64,000 nucleotides of DNA from Isoetes taiwanensis (taxonomy: Eukaryota > Streptophyta > Lycopodiopsida > Isoetales > Isoetaceae), in the NCBI GenBank assembly GCA_021234155.1, contig JAJEKV010000017.1:16474416-16538415 (forward strand), read 5' to 3'. Positions 1 to 11,049 of this stretch are shown here, in pieces. Numbering within the stretch: the first letter of the stretch is position 1; every line of letters begins with the position of its first letter. The notes under the pieces are model-generated. The model was not told where the DNA came from. It did no database searches and saw only the letters and a list, made by a program, of their open reading frames with translations. A program made the translations under genes and the position numbers.

Positions 1-45
1 ACTGTTACAGAGATTGGGGGACTGCTACAGAGTTTGGGGGACTGT
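1..45. repeat. short tandem repeat at window edge
   Basis: Three successive copies of a roughly 20-bp unit of the form ACTGTTACAGAGATTGGGGG. The inverted partner region near 18650-18675 has only one unit, so the array expanded in this copy. Confidence 0.7.
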
Positions 46-1614
46 TACAGAGATTGGTGATACTTTCAAACAAAAGCATTGTGACAACGTGTAAGAGTCA
101 TAGGAGATTGATGGTGCTTACATACAAAAGCATTGTGATGGCAGTGCATTGAGAGTTGTTGGATTATATGCTCATGAGTTATGCTTGCTCTCTGTTATAG
201 TTGTTATGGGGAATGCTTCTACAAATTTAGATATACAGTATGGAAATAATAAATGGCATATCCTAAGGTTTGTACTTAAGATGCTGATTTCTTAATTGGG
301 GAAACTTGATTTGATTGTAGAAAGGCACCCTTCTCAAAATCATTCCATAAATAGCATTCTCTGGAGGATATTGAATTTTTTTGGTAAGGGTTTAAGTCCA
401 TGTATCATATCGAGTCACTAAATATGGAATTCATCATAGAGATCCCCGGATATTATATTTCAAACGATGTGCACCCTAGACTACCCTTGTCGTCCCAAAT
501 CATCATAGACTATAATTATGCTATATATTTGAAACGATGTGCACCCTAGACTACCCTTGTCGTCGGATTCGTCGATGCCATGGCCAGAGCGTATGTTAAG
601 ACCTTTGGGCGCCTCTCATTTCAATTAATGGTCATTTATGATTTGGGTTGCCATGCTTTTGGACGGTTGTGCCTATGATTTTAGAACGTGAAATATGGGA
701 GCTCGAATCCCTACTAAAATAAACCAATGTCTTAATAAGATTGTTTTGACCAATACAACTAGCGAACTAACTGTTGCCATGCTATGGCAGCATAGAAGAG
801 CATTGCACATAAGGACATGTTTAAACCTGCATATTGACTTGAGCATATGAATATGAGTATTACAGATTTGAAGACTTTCATCCCTGAAGATCACAAGTAG
901 ACACTTGCTTGAAGAGCCAAGGAGAGGACATTCATTGAAGAACACACAAGCTAAGCAAAGAAGTGAGATTCAAGCAAAACAAGCTAGAATTTGAAGATTG
1001 GAAGACCCCTCAAATTGACTTGATATGTGGTTAATTTTTGAGTTCTTAGCATGAGTACCATTTCACATGATTCACCTCTAGAGTTCATCACCTTGTTCCT
1101 ATTCAAAAATACCCCACTTGCCTCATATTCCATGTCTCACCTTCATATCCCTTTGCAAATTTGGCAAATAGCCTTTTCTCTAGACAAAACATATCATTCG
1201 TGCACCATTCACATATCACACACTCATTATGTCACCACCACATTCAAAAAGCAAAAAATTCCACTCAATTTGGCCTCTCCCATGATCTAAGATCATATTC
1301 TCTCTCTAAAAGTCAAACTAGAGAGAGAAAGTGCACTAAATCATGAAAAAGGCAAACAAACAAGTTGTTACACAAAAGTTGCAAGCTTATGTGCACTAGT
1401 GCCAAATTGATCCATGTCACCATCCAAAATTGCCAAATCATCATCCACATTACCACCAATACTTGCCATGTCATCACATACATGTCACCCTTCATAAAAA
1501 TTCATTCTTTCAGAATTTGACCTAAGTAAAGTCATTTTGACACTTAAGGGGACATGTCATCATCACATTGTGCCACATCATCACCAATGCCTCGACATCA
1601 CCCTACACATGTCA
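36..1614 (+). repeat. left arm of a 1.6-kb dispersed inverted repeat
   Basis: The reverse complement of this stretch is found at 17126-18675 with high similarity and small indels. The match starts near GGTGATACTTTC and ends at a CATGTCA about 25 bp before the large duplicated block. No intact gene is visible. Two near-identical pieces around CGATGTGCACCCTAGACTACC (about 463-500 and 532-568) form a local duplication that the other arm lacks. Short frames in both arms are conserved only because the DNA is. Confidence 0.85.
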
Positions 1615-1918
1615 CACACACATCATTTCCACCTCACAAAAAGTTTTGACTAGAAAAAAGACATTTTGCCAACTTATTGACACATCATCATCCCATACTG
1701 CCATGTCATCCTCCATTTGCCAACTCACAATACTAACTTGCCACTTCATCATTTTTGCCCCATTTTGAGTTAAAAAAAAGCCAAAATGTTCTTTTTGCAA
1801 AAACGATTCTTCCATTTCATAGAGCATCAAAAAAGAGTCCATGTGCAAAAAAGAATTTTCAAAAAAGACCTTGTTTAGACCTTCATTTTTGAGTTATTGG
1901 GAATCGTGCCAAAGTTAA

Positions 1919-1953
1919 AAAAAAAAAAGGAAAAAAAAAAAAAAAAAAAAAAT
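1919..1953 (+). repeat. poly-A tract
   Basis: A run of A interrupted once by GG. Copy 2 has an equivalent A tract at 29142-29170. It sits just before the C-rich promoter-like segment. Confidence 0.8.
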
Positions 1954-1995
1954 CCTACCCCCCCGGCCTAGACTCTCCCCCATCCAATCTCCCCC

Positions 1996-2100
1996 CGCCA
2001 CGTGGTACACCCGGGCATGTGGGACGGTAACGAACCGAACCCCACGCGGGCATAACATGTAATATTAATAGTCCACGTGTTCCAGGCCTTATATATCCAG
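1996..2100 (+). promoter_or_regulatory. LTR-like promoter: two G-boxes and a TATA box
   Basis: CACGTG occurs at 1999-2004 and 2074-2079 and a TATATA at 2090-2095, with normal plant promoter spacing. Copy 2 keeps the TATA box and one G-box near 29213. The position ahead of gag-like sequence suggests the 5' LTR of the degraded Ty3-like element, but I could not find LTR ends or a primer binding site. Confidence 0.45.
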
Positions 2101-3419
2101 GTCTCCCTTCCTGAAAAACGCCTGTGGGATATTGTGCACAAAACTTTCAAGAACCCTAAATCCAATTCATGCCAAGATCCGGCTTTTTCTTCTGAATTAA
2201 CCACCTAGTCATGGCAGAACACCATCGGATCTACTCATTCTAGGCTAAGAACTACAAAACTAAATCAAAAGACAAGATTATGAGCCGGAATTGCCAAAAA
2301 CGGACTGAGACGGAGCATTTTGGAAAGGGGAATTGTTCACAGAGAATTTTCAACGGCTTTGGGCGCGAGAATTGATCAAGATTACTTATTTTGAGACCGG
2401 TTTTGAAGGACACTTGTTTGAATCTGCCTTCCGAGCTTCAGAATCTATGGATTACCTGATGCTACCAACTTATTTGCTATTTTGAAGACTATTTTGATCT
2501 TGTGCCCAAGACTACAGAGCTTGGGAATTTGTTTTATGATTGTGTGATATTGAGATGAATGAAAAACCGACCCTTGGTGACATATCTGAGTTTAATTTGC
2601 ACTCAACTTTCAAAACAAGGTAAAACAATAAGGTGAAAACACAAATTTGAAGGTGTATTGTTTATCAAAAGCATATTGGGGGCTAAATTACATCATATCT
2701 CACTCTGTAGGTCTGAATTCCACATCATAACTAGACTAAGTTGCATTCAAGGTCAATTAGTGCATACATTCAAGAGGTTTTGTGATTGCAAATAGATCAA
2801 TTGCATTTATAGAGAGAGTCCATCAAGAAAAAAGCACAAAAAGCTGAAAAAACATTAAAAGATCATTCTAAACTTGCCTATCTTTGCATTTCTCAAGTTA
2901 AAATTGCATTCTCAAGTTTTCTACTGCATTTCTGATCAAACAAGCACTCCTTCCTTAATTGTAGACCAATAAAAGCTGTAGACTACACCTAGAGCTCAGG
3001 AAAGATCATCAAAAAATTGATTTGCCAAAATCTGCTTGCTGTTTTCTACTGTAATAGTCTGTCAGCAAAAATCTTGGATTTCAAGTCTTTCCTGCATCTA
3101 CTTTTGCAAAAAGAGTGTTTGATCCTTGTGTGCAGACATATCAGAGAGAGAATCAAGTGTCAGAACTCAAAAAAGCTTCAAATCTTTCGATCTGCAAAAA
3201 ATGCTCATTGCCAGGGATATTGACTTATTTTGACCCTGTCAGAAGTACATATTTGAGTGACCTCTGTAGATCTTTTGGCATCTGACTTTTGCCCTTACAT
3301 CTGAAATTTGAACTCGTGGCTCCCATAAGAAACAATGAAACTTCTGAGCATGCTGAAGCACAAGAGAATTATTAGACTTTTCTGCAGTACCAGGAGTAAA
3401 TATACAAGCAAATGCAGGT
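2101..3419 (+). other. non-coding leader of Ty3-like relic, copy 1
   Basis: AT-rich sequence with no credible long frame. It is collinear with copy 2, which has about 258 extra bases at 30533-30790. Probably LTR and untranslated leader of the gag relic that follows. Confidence 0.4.
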
Positions 3420-4255
3420 ATGCCTTGCCACTATTTTGAGTTGAACATGCCAATTCCTGCTCCTACTTTTGATCCAAGTATGAATGCCAATAACTTTTTG
3501 AAAACTTTTGAGGAATACTATCAGGAATATGGACACAAAAAAGCATGTAAGTTTTCTGAATTCAAGAAATGTTTTAAAAATGATGAAGTGAGAGCAAGAT
3601 TGGAATATGTCATGAGTCTAGGAGCTAATTCATGGGATGAAATAGTTAAGAAATTCTTGGCAAGATTTGGTAAGCTGCTTGACCCACAAGAGCTGATCTT
3701 TGAGTTGCAAACCTTTCACATTAAACATGGTGAGAGTGTGCATCAGTATGTTGAAAGATTCAATCTTTATCTTGCCAAATGTCAATATCCTTTGCATCTT
3801 GTAGCATCATTCATCAAAGGTTTGAGCAGCAGACCAAGAATACACAGGAAAATGCTCAAAATCCAAAAGCAAGAGGGATTTGACACAATACACAAAGCTT
3901 TTACAAAGGCTACTGCCAAGGCTGAAATAGCCAAAGTGTCTGAAGCTTTGGTTGAAGTTACAAAGTAGCTTCAAGAAATGAAGAGTTCTAGACCCGAGAA
4001 GAGGATATACCCTCCATGTGTTCATCGCTCAAGAAACACTTACTCATCAGACTATTGTTAGTATAGACCTTGCACCAAGTGTGGTAAGAGAGGGCATTTT
4101 GGTAAAGAATGCCATGTTTGTGCTTTCTACAAAGCAGTAGGCCATTATGAAGATAGGTGCAGTGTTAAAGAAAACTTTGCTAGACAAGAAAAGTCTAAAA
4201 CTAATGAGCCAAGTGCTTCTATTAGATTTTTGTAGAAAATTGAAGAACATGAAGA
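3420..4255 (+). pseudogene. Ty3/gypsy-like Gag relic, copy 1
   Basis: The frame from 3420 encodes a helical Gag-type capsid region (FEEYYQEYGHKKACKF, then FLARFGKLLDPQ and a VHQYVERFNLYLAKCQ segment). A zinc knuckle CX2CX4HX4C (CTKCGKRGHFGKEC) follows around 4072-4113, with a second Cys/His cluster directly after it. Stops interrupt it at 3966 and twice later, so it cannot make full Gag. Compared with copy 2 it lacks about 165 bp between capsid and knuckle. Gag packages the RNA of LTR elements in cytoplasmic particles. The assignment to Ty3/gypsy rests on the knuckle plus the protease that follows. Confidence 0.75.
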
Positions 4256-4484
4256 AATCATGGCTGTTCATACAAGAGGGATGAATAACTCAAAAGATAA
4301 AGAGCAAGTTCAAGTGAATGAGAAGGCCAATGCACTCATACACAAGGAAAACGAGCCAAATATGGTTGTACCTCCTCCCCCTGGTCAAAAATACTTGAAA
4401 AAGGATAAGGAGAGCAAGAATTTTGAATCTTTGCTTAAAATTCCAAAATCAGTGTTGATTTGCTGACTTTACTGAAGTTGCCCT

Positions 4485-5090
4485 ATCTTATAGAAGAAAG
4501 GTTCTGAATCTAACCAAAGAGAATGAATTTGCCCTCACAAATCACATTGAGGAGCATGTCTTGACTCAAGAAGACTATGATCCAGGAGCTTTCACATGTA
4601 TAGCCAGAATGGGAAAAAAGATATTAACCAAAGTGCTGCTAGATGGAGGATCACCACTTCATGTGATGCCTCATCATATCATGAGATTGTGTTGTCTAGA
4701 AATTGACAAAAAAGCTCCCGTGGTGTCGATGTGGAAGGGATTGTTGTGGTTGCTAAATTTCTGGTTGTTGCATTTGAAGGAATAGATGAGAAATTTTATA
4801 TCTATGATCTGCTCTTGGGAAGAAAGTGGTTGTCAACAGTGGATGCAAGACTTGTATGGTCAAGAGGAGAATGTACCATATCAAATGGCAGAAAAAAGGT
4901 AACACTCTACAATAAGGTGGAAAACTTTGAAGCTTTAAATTTCATTGAACAAGATATTCTGGTGCCAAATCCTTGTGGTGAATATGAGCTTCAAGTACAA
5001 GAGCCAAAAGTTCCTATTGAGGTAAATTTATCACACATAACCGAATTCGATAATTACTGCTGTGGAAGCAGCACAGTCACAGCAATTTAA
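4485..5090 (+). pseudogene. retroviral-type aspartic protease relic, copy 1
   Basis: Frames from 4485 encode LLDGGSPLHVMP, which matches the plant Ty3/gypsy protease active-site region, although the usual D-S/T-G is D-G-G here. Further on comes LLLGRKWLSTVDARLVWS, the ILGRPWL-like core of the same family. A deletion and frame change near 4725 removes sequence that copy 2 keeps. The protease would cleave Gag-Pol. No reverse transcriptase of this element follows; after 5090 the sequence changes to unrelated copia DNA. Confidence 0.7.
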
Positions 5091-5384
5091 TTCGGCTAGT
5101 TAACCAAGCAGGGTAATAGGATCTCGATTGAGGATTTTGTTGAATCTAATGACTGGCAATTGATTATTTAGAATGGTACAAATAATTGATTTCGATAATT
5201 ACTGCTGTAGAGCAGTACAATCACAACAATTTGATCCGATCCAAGAAACTCCAAGAAAGAAGGAAAGGAAGAAAGGTTCGACGGTTTAGGATCCCATGGG
5301 TGGGATTTAGTGCTAAAATAAAATTTAAAAATTCAGTTACGCCCGTTAATTAGCGCTATTATTTAGGGCTAAAAATGGCGTCAT

Positions 5385-5990
5385 TTATGCCACCGTAGCA
5401 TGCGAGGACCCATGTGAATATTGATCTGAAGGTATTTTTTCAATCGCATGATCATTGAAGATATCTGCATCAGAATACTCACGAACGTTTGATAGAACAT
5501 CATGATTAATAGACTGTGAAGGAGACTGGATCATAACATTTTCATTAACAACAATATCTCTATAGCAGCATCGCACAACTTTCTCAGAAACCAAATGAAA
5601 TAGTCAATAGACGGGTGCATTATCACCATAACCTAAAAAGATAACCGTTTGAGCAATTGGCTGTAACTTAGTCTGTTTCTCCTTTGGAATATAAGCATAG
5701 GCTTGAGATCCAAATACATTAAAATGTTCACTTGTAGGCTTTTGGCCATGCCATACCTCAAATGGTGTAATCAATGGACTTCAACTAAATGTACTTGCTG
5801 CTTCAACCCAGAACTTGATATTCAATCCAGAATGATGTGCATACTTCAAATAGTATTTAAAACAATCATGTTTTTATGTTTAACAACTCCATTACATCGT
5901 GTTGTATGAGGAACTGTAGACTCTCGCAAAATACCAACATTGGCACAAAAAGAATCAAATATATCATTTTTGAATTCACACCATTGTCAC
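5385..5990 (-). pseudogene. Ty1/copia integrase C-terminal relic, copy 1
   Basis: Minus-strand pieces read, in order, DNGVNSK near 5985, then TPFEVWHGQKP, AYAYIPKEKQTKL, FLGYGDNAPVY and VSEKVVRCCYRDIVVNEN. This is the order of the end of a copia integrase core (P-E-W-GxKP) followed by the GY...R.y....v..DV.F.E segment. Stops and frameshifts break it. It lies opposite to the copia RNase H relic at 7340-8040, so the two come from different insertions or an inversion. Copy 2 carries the same relic at 33344-33940. Confidence 0.7.
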
Positions 5991-7228
5991 TGCAAATACT
6001 TTATAAAGGCATCTCCATTTGCAATTCTACCATGGCCCTTCATTTGCAAAACCTGGAGAAAGTTTCAGATTTCCTTAAATATATATATTATACTAGAGGT
6101 TATTATATGCTTATAGTTCTTAGTTTGACAAAAGAGATTTTGAATATATTCATATTTTTGTACACAAAATCTACACTTTTTAGTATATGTAGTTTGAATG
6201 AAATCCAACAATTATTGTACTAAGAAGATATCACAACATAACAAAAGGGAAAAAGAGATCGACATTTTCAATGTAATGCTATTGTTATTGATAGGAGCAA
6301 CATTGATTAAATATAAGGCAAATGCGGCCACAAGATCCGCACGGGGGGTTGCTCTGTCTGGTGGTCCAGGATAAAGACTATCTCGACCCAACTTTCGGGT
6401 CTTTTACAGATGTTGAACTCGTAGAGAACAACATGCACTTACCAAGGCATAGAGCAGATCGGTCGATACTAGTTTTTGCAAGCACATTTCACAATCTTCT
6501 GGGAACGAGAACCTTGCATCTTATATGTTTGCTTAGAAGGATATTTGCATAAAATCTTTAAAAGCTCTATTTTATGTTATGTTTATGATAATGTCCAATA
6601 ATAAATCCCAACAATAATTGTTCATATATGATTTGATATAAATGCTAGGACAAAAGTAGGTGCATTTGGTAACATGCCCCTATTCTAGAATTAACCTATA
6701 AAACATGGTCATGCTTGGTAAAGTATTTCGTGTTTGGCTCCATTCATTTCTCTTAGTAAACTGTGGAACAAAAGTTCCAGAAGGAAATAAGGGGGACTGT
6801 CACACTTCAAGCTTGATCATGATTATGGTTCCAAGGGAACAAATTATTTGTGGAACTAATGAATAAGTTATGTGTTAAAAGTTCTGATTAGATTAAGCAA
6901 TGAAGGGAATTTTAATTTTATTTCTCATGATTTAATCTAATGTTCTAAAAGCATCTTACAACTGAGATATTTTGGTGAACAAAATCAGCATAGAAGATGT
7001 TATTGGGTGAGGCGTAAACAACAAAGACAATTAATGTTGCAGATAACATGCACATGATAAGATGCTCATTAGAAATCTGCCTCTGCAAATTTGAAACAAA
7101 GGTTGGGTCTTGTGAAATGCTTATCCATCGTTATCCATTAGCGATCGAGCAGTTACATTTCATTATATTGCTTAAGGTTCTTCTTATACCATTGGTTCAA
7201 TTATTTTAATTAGCTACCAGAAGCTTAT
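5991..7228 (+). other. non-coding LTR-like stretch, copy 1
   Basis: No gene seen. A purine run AAGGGGGAC at about 6789-6797 followed by TGTCACAC resembles a polypurine tract and LTR start, but copy 2 has lost it and no partner LTR was found. AT-rich throughout. Confidence 0.3.
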
Positions 7229-7339
7229 TTGTCTAATTTTTCGAACATGAGGTTACATCTAAACCATCTAATGGTGCAAACAACAACCCTAATGGTGCAA
7301 ACAAACCATCTAACAGTTGCATCTAAACAACATCTAATG

Positions 7340-8040
7340 GTGCAAGCAGAAAAAAATGGTGTAGAAATGGAAATTATCTCCTATAGAGAGCTAATAGGTT
7401 GCCTGCTTTATTTAGCCAACAATACTAGGCCTGACATTGTAAATTTGTTGAGCAGACATTGTAACTGTCCCACCAAAAAAACATTGGGTACGAGCAAAGC
7501 ATGTACTCAAATATCTCAAAGGAACATCCATGCATGGTATAACATTTACTTCAAATGACCTAAGGTTGATTGGTTTCAGTGATGCAGATTACAAGATTAC
7601 AGAGGAGATTTGAGTACAAGGAAATCAGCCTCTGGATATGTAATATGTCTTAGGAGGAGCTATTGCATGGAGAAGCAAAAAGCAAAAAGCTATTGCAATG
7701 TCATCACTAGAAGAGTATGCAGGAAGTTCTTTGATAGTAAAGGGACTAGTTTAGCTAGAAGATTACTACAGGAAGTTCTTTGATAGTAAAGGGACTAGTT
7801 TAGCTAGAAGATTACTTGATGAACTGGACTGCATAGCTATAGTAACTACAACATGAGAGGACTAAGCACATAGAATTGAACACACTTCACTAGAAATTTG
7901 GCAAGAAAAGAGGAAAAGGCTCTATGCAGATGATATACGATGAAGTATATCATTGAACACACTTCATTAGAAATTTGGCAAGAAAAGAGGAAAAGGCTCT
8001 ATGCAGATGATATACGATGAAGTATATCAGTACAAATATG
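7340..8040 (+). pseudogene. Ty1/copia RT-end and RNase H relic, copy 1
   Basis: Plus-strand frames read YRELIGCLLYLANNTRPDI (the end of copia reverse transcriptase). After frame changes come GFSDADY, ASGYVICL and AIAWRSKKQKAIAMSS, the conserved copia RNase H series including the D of SDADY. The last part corresponds to the RTKHIELN region. An 80-bp tandem duplication (about 7886-8029) repeats the segment around TTGGCAAGAAAAGAGG. Copy 2 shares these defects but is split by the 3.95-kb element inside the RT part. Confidence 0.8.
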
Positions 8041-8332
8041 CAAGACGCAAGACGTATTTAGAACTTCAAGTTTATCTCGGTGAATTCCGAGATAAACTTG
8101 TGATGTTATAAATTTATGTGATGAAGGAGAAGTATTAGGTGTTGAACATCTATTGATTACTTATGTTCATTAAATTCCAGCAAACATGCCTTTAAGATTC
8201 AACAGATGTGCGTATCCATAGTCTTCTCTCAATTCGCTCTTGCAATACCATTTGTGATCAGCTCTTGTCTAGTTTTTTCTAACAACTTGCAGATTGCTAG
8301 AAAATACACAGCCATGTGCGCAGAGAAAGTTG

Positions 8333-9760
8333 CTAATGATGGAGATCATGTAGAAGTTTGACAAATGATTCCAATGAAGAACTGGTAGAAGCTGCTGCAT
8401 GTCTGGCTTGTACACTGAGCAAACTAGCTCTCTGTCTGATGCTTAGACCAGCAGGATCATCACTCATTATTAAAGCCACAGCCTTTTCAAACTCTTGATG
8501 GTCTGCAATATCATTTGAAGCTTTTTTAATCTCCAAACCAACTCCTAGACCCTCTTCCACCATTTTGCAGTCCAGCATTTGGTCAAACAAGTAGGGCAAG
8601 ATCAGTAAAGGCACACCCATGAAAAAACTTTCAAGACATGAATTCCAGCCTCCATGGCTCAAGAATGCTCCTATTGCACTATGCTGCAAGATTTGAAGCT
8701 GAGGAGCCCAGCCACATACTATTCTTCCATATCCTTGGCTCCTCTCTAAAAATTCCTGTGACAACTTTTCCACTACCATGTTATGCTCCATTCTCCATAC
8801 CCATAAAAATGGTTGCTTCAAAGCTTCTAACCCTTTTGCAATCTCTACTGCCTGTTCATCAGGTATTGCAACCACACTTCCAAACGAAATGTACAAAACA
8901 GAGGCCTTTCTTTGTAAATTTAACCACTCTATGCATTCATTTTCATTTTCTGTTCTAAAATCTGGGATCATTGGTCCTACCATGTAAACAGGAACCGGGT
9001 TAAGGCTACCTGAATTAATGGCTTGCAGTCCACCCGTTTCCGCTTCTTCAAAGCTGTTGATTAACATAGCCGAAGCTCTTCGAGCTCTCTCTGCAAATAA
9101 GACTAAAAAATCAACCAAAGGGGATCCCTCTCTAAGGGCAGTGCTCATATGTCTTGATCTCAAATCTTGAAGGGTTAATCCTGGCAGATGCACAAGATCA
9201 TCCATGCTTTCCTGTCGGATTGGGATCTTACCTTCCTTTATCAGATTTGGGACCTGAAGGGTAGATGCAAGAAATGTGGCTGACGAAGTGTAAAACAAGA
9301 TCCAGGGCATCCCAACCCTAGTGGCTATATCTTCAATCCAAGACATTACATGATCTGTTATTATACAGCAAGGCGCAAACAAGTCGCGATTTGTGGATAA
9401 ATCCTGTATGAAGTCTTCAATCTGGGCACTGAGTTGAGGGGATTGACCTAACATCCATGTAATAATATTGTCAACTTTGTTGGAGCCTGCTTCCGTGTAG
9501 AAAGAGGAATCAAGTTCGTCTGATGGCTCTAGATAATGAGTATTAATGAACGGATTTGCCATGAAGGAAGATCGAGCATTAGAGTGGGACAAATCTTCTG
9601 ATTTCTCTTTGAGAATTATGAGCGTTGTGTAAATGCCAAGGGAGGCAAATCTTTGGGCGAGCATAGTGGCTGGAATGAAATGGCCCTGTGCAGGAAAGGG
9701 GATAAGAAGAATGTGGAGAGGGGCTCCATTCAAGGGCTTAGCTTCAAGCGCCATAGCCAT
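8333..9760 (-). CDS. family 1 UDP-glycosyltransferase, apparently intact
   Basis: A single intronless frame of 475 codons from the ATG at 9760; an in-frame GTG two codons upstream is unlikely to be used. The N-terminal acceptor domain has the PFPAQGHFIP motif with the catalytic His at residue 27 and the activating Asp in ITDHV at about 136. The 44-residue PSPG donor box runs from W351 to Q394, with HGGWNSCLES and a final DQ. Terminal Gln is usual for enzymes preferring UDP-glucose. Such enzymes transfer sugar to small acceptors (flavonoids, hormones, terpenoids) in the cytosol; the acceptor cannot be predicted. Length and motifs match the family. A broken duplicate lies at 40937-42316. No neighbouring pathway genes are visible; the flanks are transposon relics. 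Confidence 0.95.
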   Translation of the reverse strand: MAMALEAKPLNGAPLHILLIPFPAQGHFIPATMLAQRFASLGIYTTLIILKEKSEDLSHSNARSSFMANPFINTHYLEPSDELDSSFYTEAGSNKVDNIITWMLGQSPQLSAQIEDFIQDLSTNRDLFAPCCIITDHVMSWIEDIATRVGMPWILFYTSSATFLASTLQVPNLIKEGKIPIRQESMDDLVHLPGLTLQDLRSRHMSTALREGSPLVDFLVLFAERARRASAMLINSFEEAETGGLQAINSGSLNPVPVYMVGPMIPDFRTENENECIEWLNLQRKASVLYISFGSVVAIPDEQAVEIAKGLEALKQPFLWVWRMEHNMVVEKLSQEFLERSQGYGRIVCGWAPQLQILQHSAIGAFLSHGGWNSCLESFFMGVPLLILPYLFDQMLDCKMVEEGLGVGLEIKKASNDIADHQEFEKAVALIMSDDPAGLSIRQRASLLSVQARHAAASTSSSLESFVKLLHDLHH

Positions 9761-9862
9761 AGCCACACAAGTTCAACTCGGACCTCTGATGGATTTTAGT
9801 AAGACAGCATTGGTGGAGCTCTTGGTTGCAGCAAGGCAGCCTCTAAAAAGGTGTTTAGCCTT

Positions 9863-10472
9863 CATCTTTACTTGTCATTTTTACTTTGAAAACTACCAAA
9901 ATACCACTATGAGTTTATACTAGAAAAAGTGCCCAGTGTGTTGCTGGACTTTTCATCAGGCATAAATTATAAAACTAATAAAGATGGTGAATTTAGAGTG
10001 GGAACATCTAAAAGGCAGTAAATATATGTGTACAAATGTAAAAAACACAAGTTATATTGCACATCTTTGACATTCTTGTGAGTCTATCTATAACCAAGAA
10101 CCTCTTGAGTTATAGAGCTCACATGGTACTCAAAAGGAAAACATTTGATTTTCGACGCATGCTTCAAAGATCCAACTCAAGGAGAACATTTTCACCACAT
10201 CTTAAGATTCAACACATGCAAGTTTTCACCTTGAGTTGGGCATCTTTAAAGATTCACATGCAAGCTTTCTAGATTACAAATGCCAAGGTGGTTAACACCA
10301 CGAATTTCAAAATATCATAATGAGTCATGTATTCATTGTCCCATTGTCTCTCTTAAGCCATGTGATTGCCAACTTCTTTTTATACTTGATCCTTGTTTGG
10401 GCAAAAAAGTCTACATTCATGCTTTAAATAAAAGTTCATAATGAAAAGCCAAGTGACTCACAGGTAGCAATA
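9863..10472. other. intergenic, with a short dispersed repeat
   Basis: No gene. About 9880-9920 resembles the arm sequence of the inverted repeat at 42450-43680 (ACTACCAAAATACC...). The following AGAAAAAGTGCCCAGTGTG...CTGGAC recurs near 47128, marking a small dispersed repeat. Confidence 0.4.
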
Positions 10473-10624
10473 CAATATGGAAACAGGGTCGCATTTATTC
10501 CCTGGCGTCCATTCAGCTGCTGACACGTGTCAGCCCCCTACAATCCGGAATGGAAGTTGGGTCTTCCAATTTCGGATGACTGGTTTAGCAGGTTTCCATG
10601 TTTTTTTTCTCTGTTTTCTTCATG

Positions 10625-10995
10625 TTATTTTTTCACTCAAACTTACACTCAAACTTTCACTGTTTATTACACTCAAACTTACACTCACTTACACACTGAT
10701 TCAAAACATCAAAACATTCAAAAAATCATTGTATTTCAAACATCATTCAAAACATGACTGTATTCATTCAAAACTCATTCAAAACATCACTGTATTTAAG
10801 TCATCACTATATTTAAAACATCCCTGTATTCAAAATATCACTGTATCTTCACTGCATCACTGGATCATTCAAAACATCACTGTATCACTGCTAGATACTC
10901 TATCATAACTCCTGCAAGGTCATCTCCTGCTAGATGCTACTGGATCATAACTCCTGCAAGGTCATCTCCTGCGATGTCATCTCCTGCAAGACATA
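10625..10995. repeat. degenerate short tandem repeats
   Basis: Repeats of CATTCAAAACATCACTGTAT type occupy about 10690-10885. They are followed by copies of CTCCTGCAAGGTCATCTCCTG (about 10908-10990). This is the non-coding tail between the recombinase gene and the left inverted repeat. Confidence 0.7.
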
Positions 10996-11049
10996 ATATA
11001 GAATAAACAAAACATAATACAATGTGGAAACAAACAAACTAATTAAAAC

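Larger units (their letters stand above)
1640..9862 (+). repeat. segmental duplication, copy 1 (with intact UGT)
   Basis: This block matches 28866-42420 collinearly and in direct orientation from AAAAGTTTTGACTAG to AAGGTGTTTAGCC. It contains, in order, an LTR-like promoter, Ty3-like gag and protease relics, minus-strand copia integrase relic, plus-strand copia RNase H relic and the UGT gene. All of these predate the duplication because both copies have them. Copy 1 lacks the MITE, LINE fragment and 3.95-kb element of copy 2, but has its own deletions, for example about 165 bp in gag. Confidence 0.92.

Noticed and set aside
9761-9766. GTG start two codons upstream of the UGT ATG
   Set aside because: Plant nuclear genes almost never use GTG; the ATG at 9760 gives a normal N-terminus.
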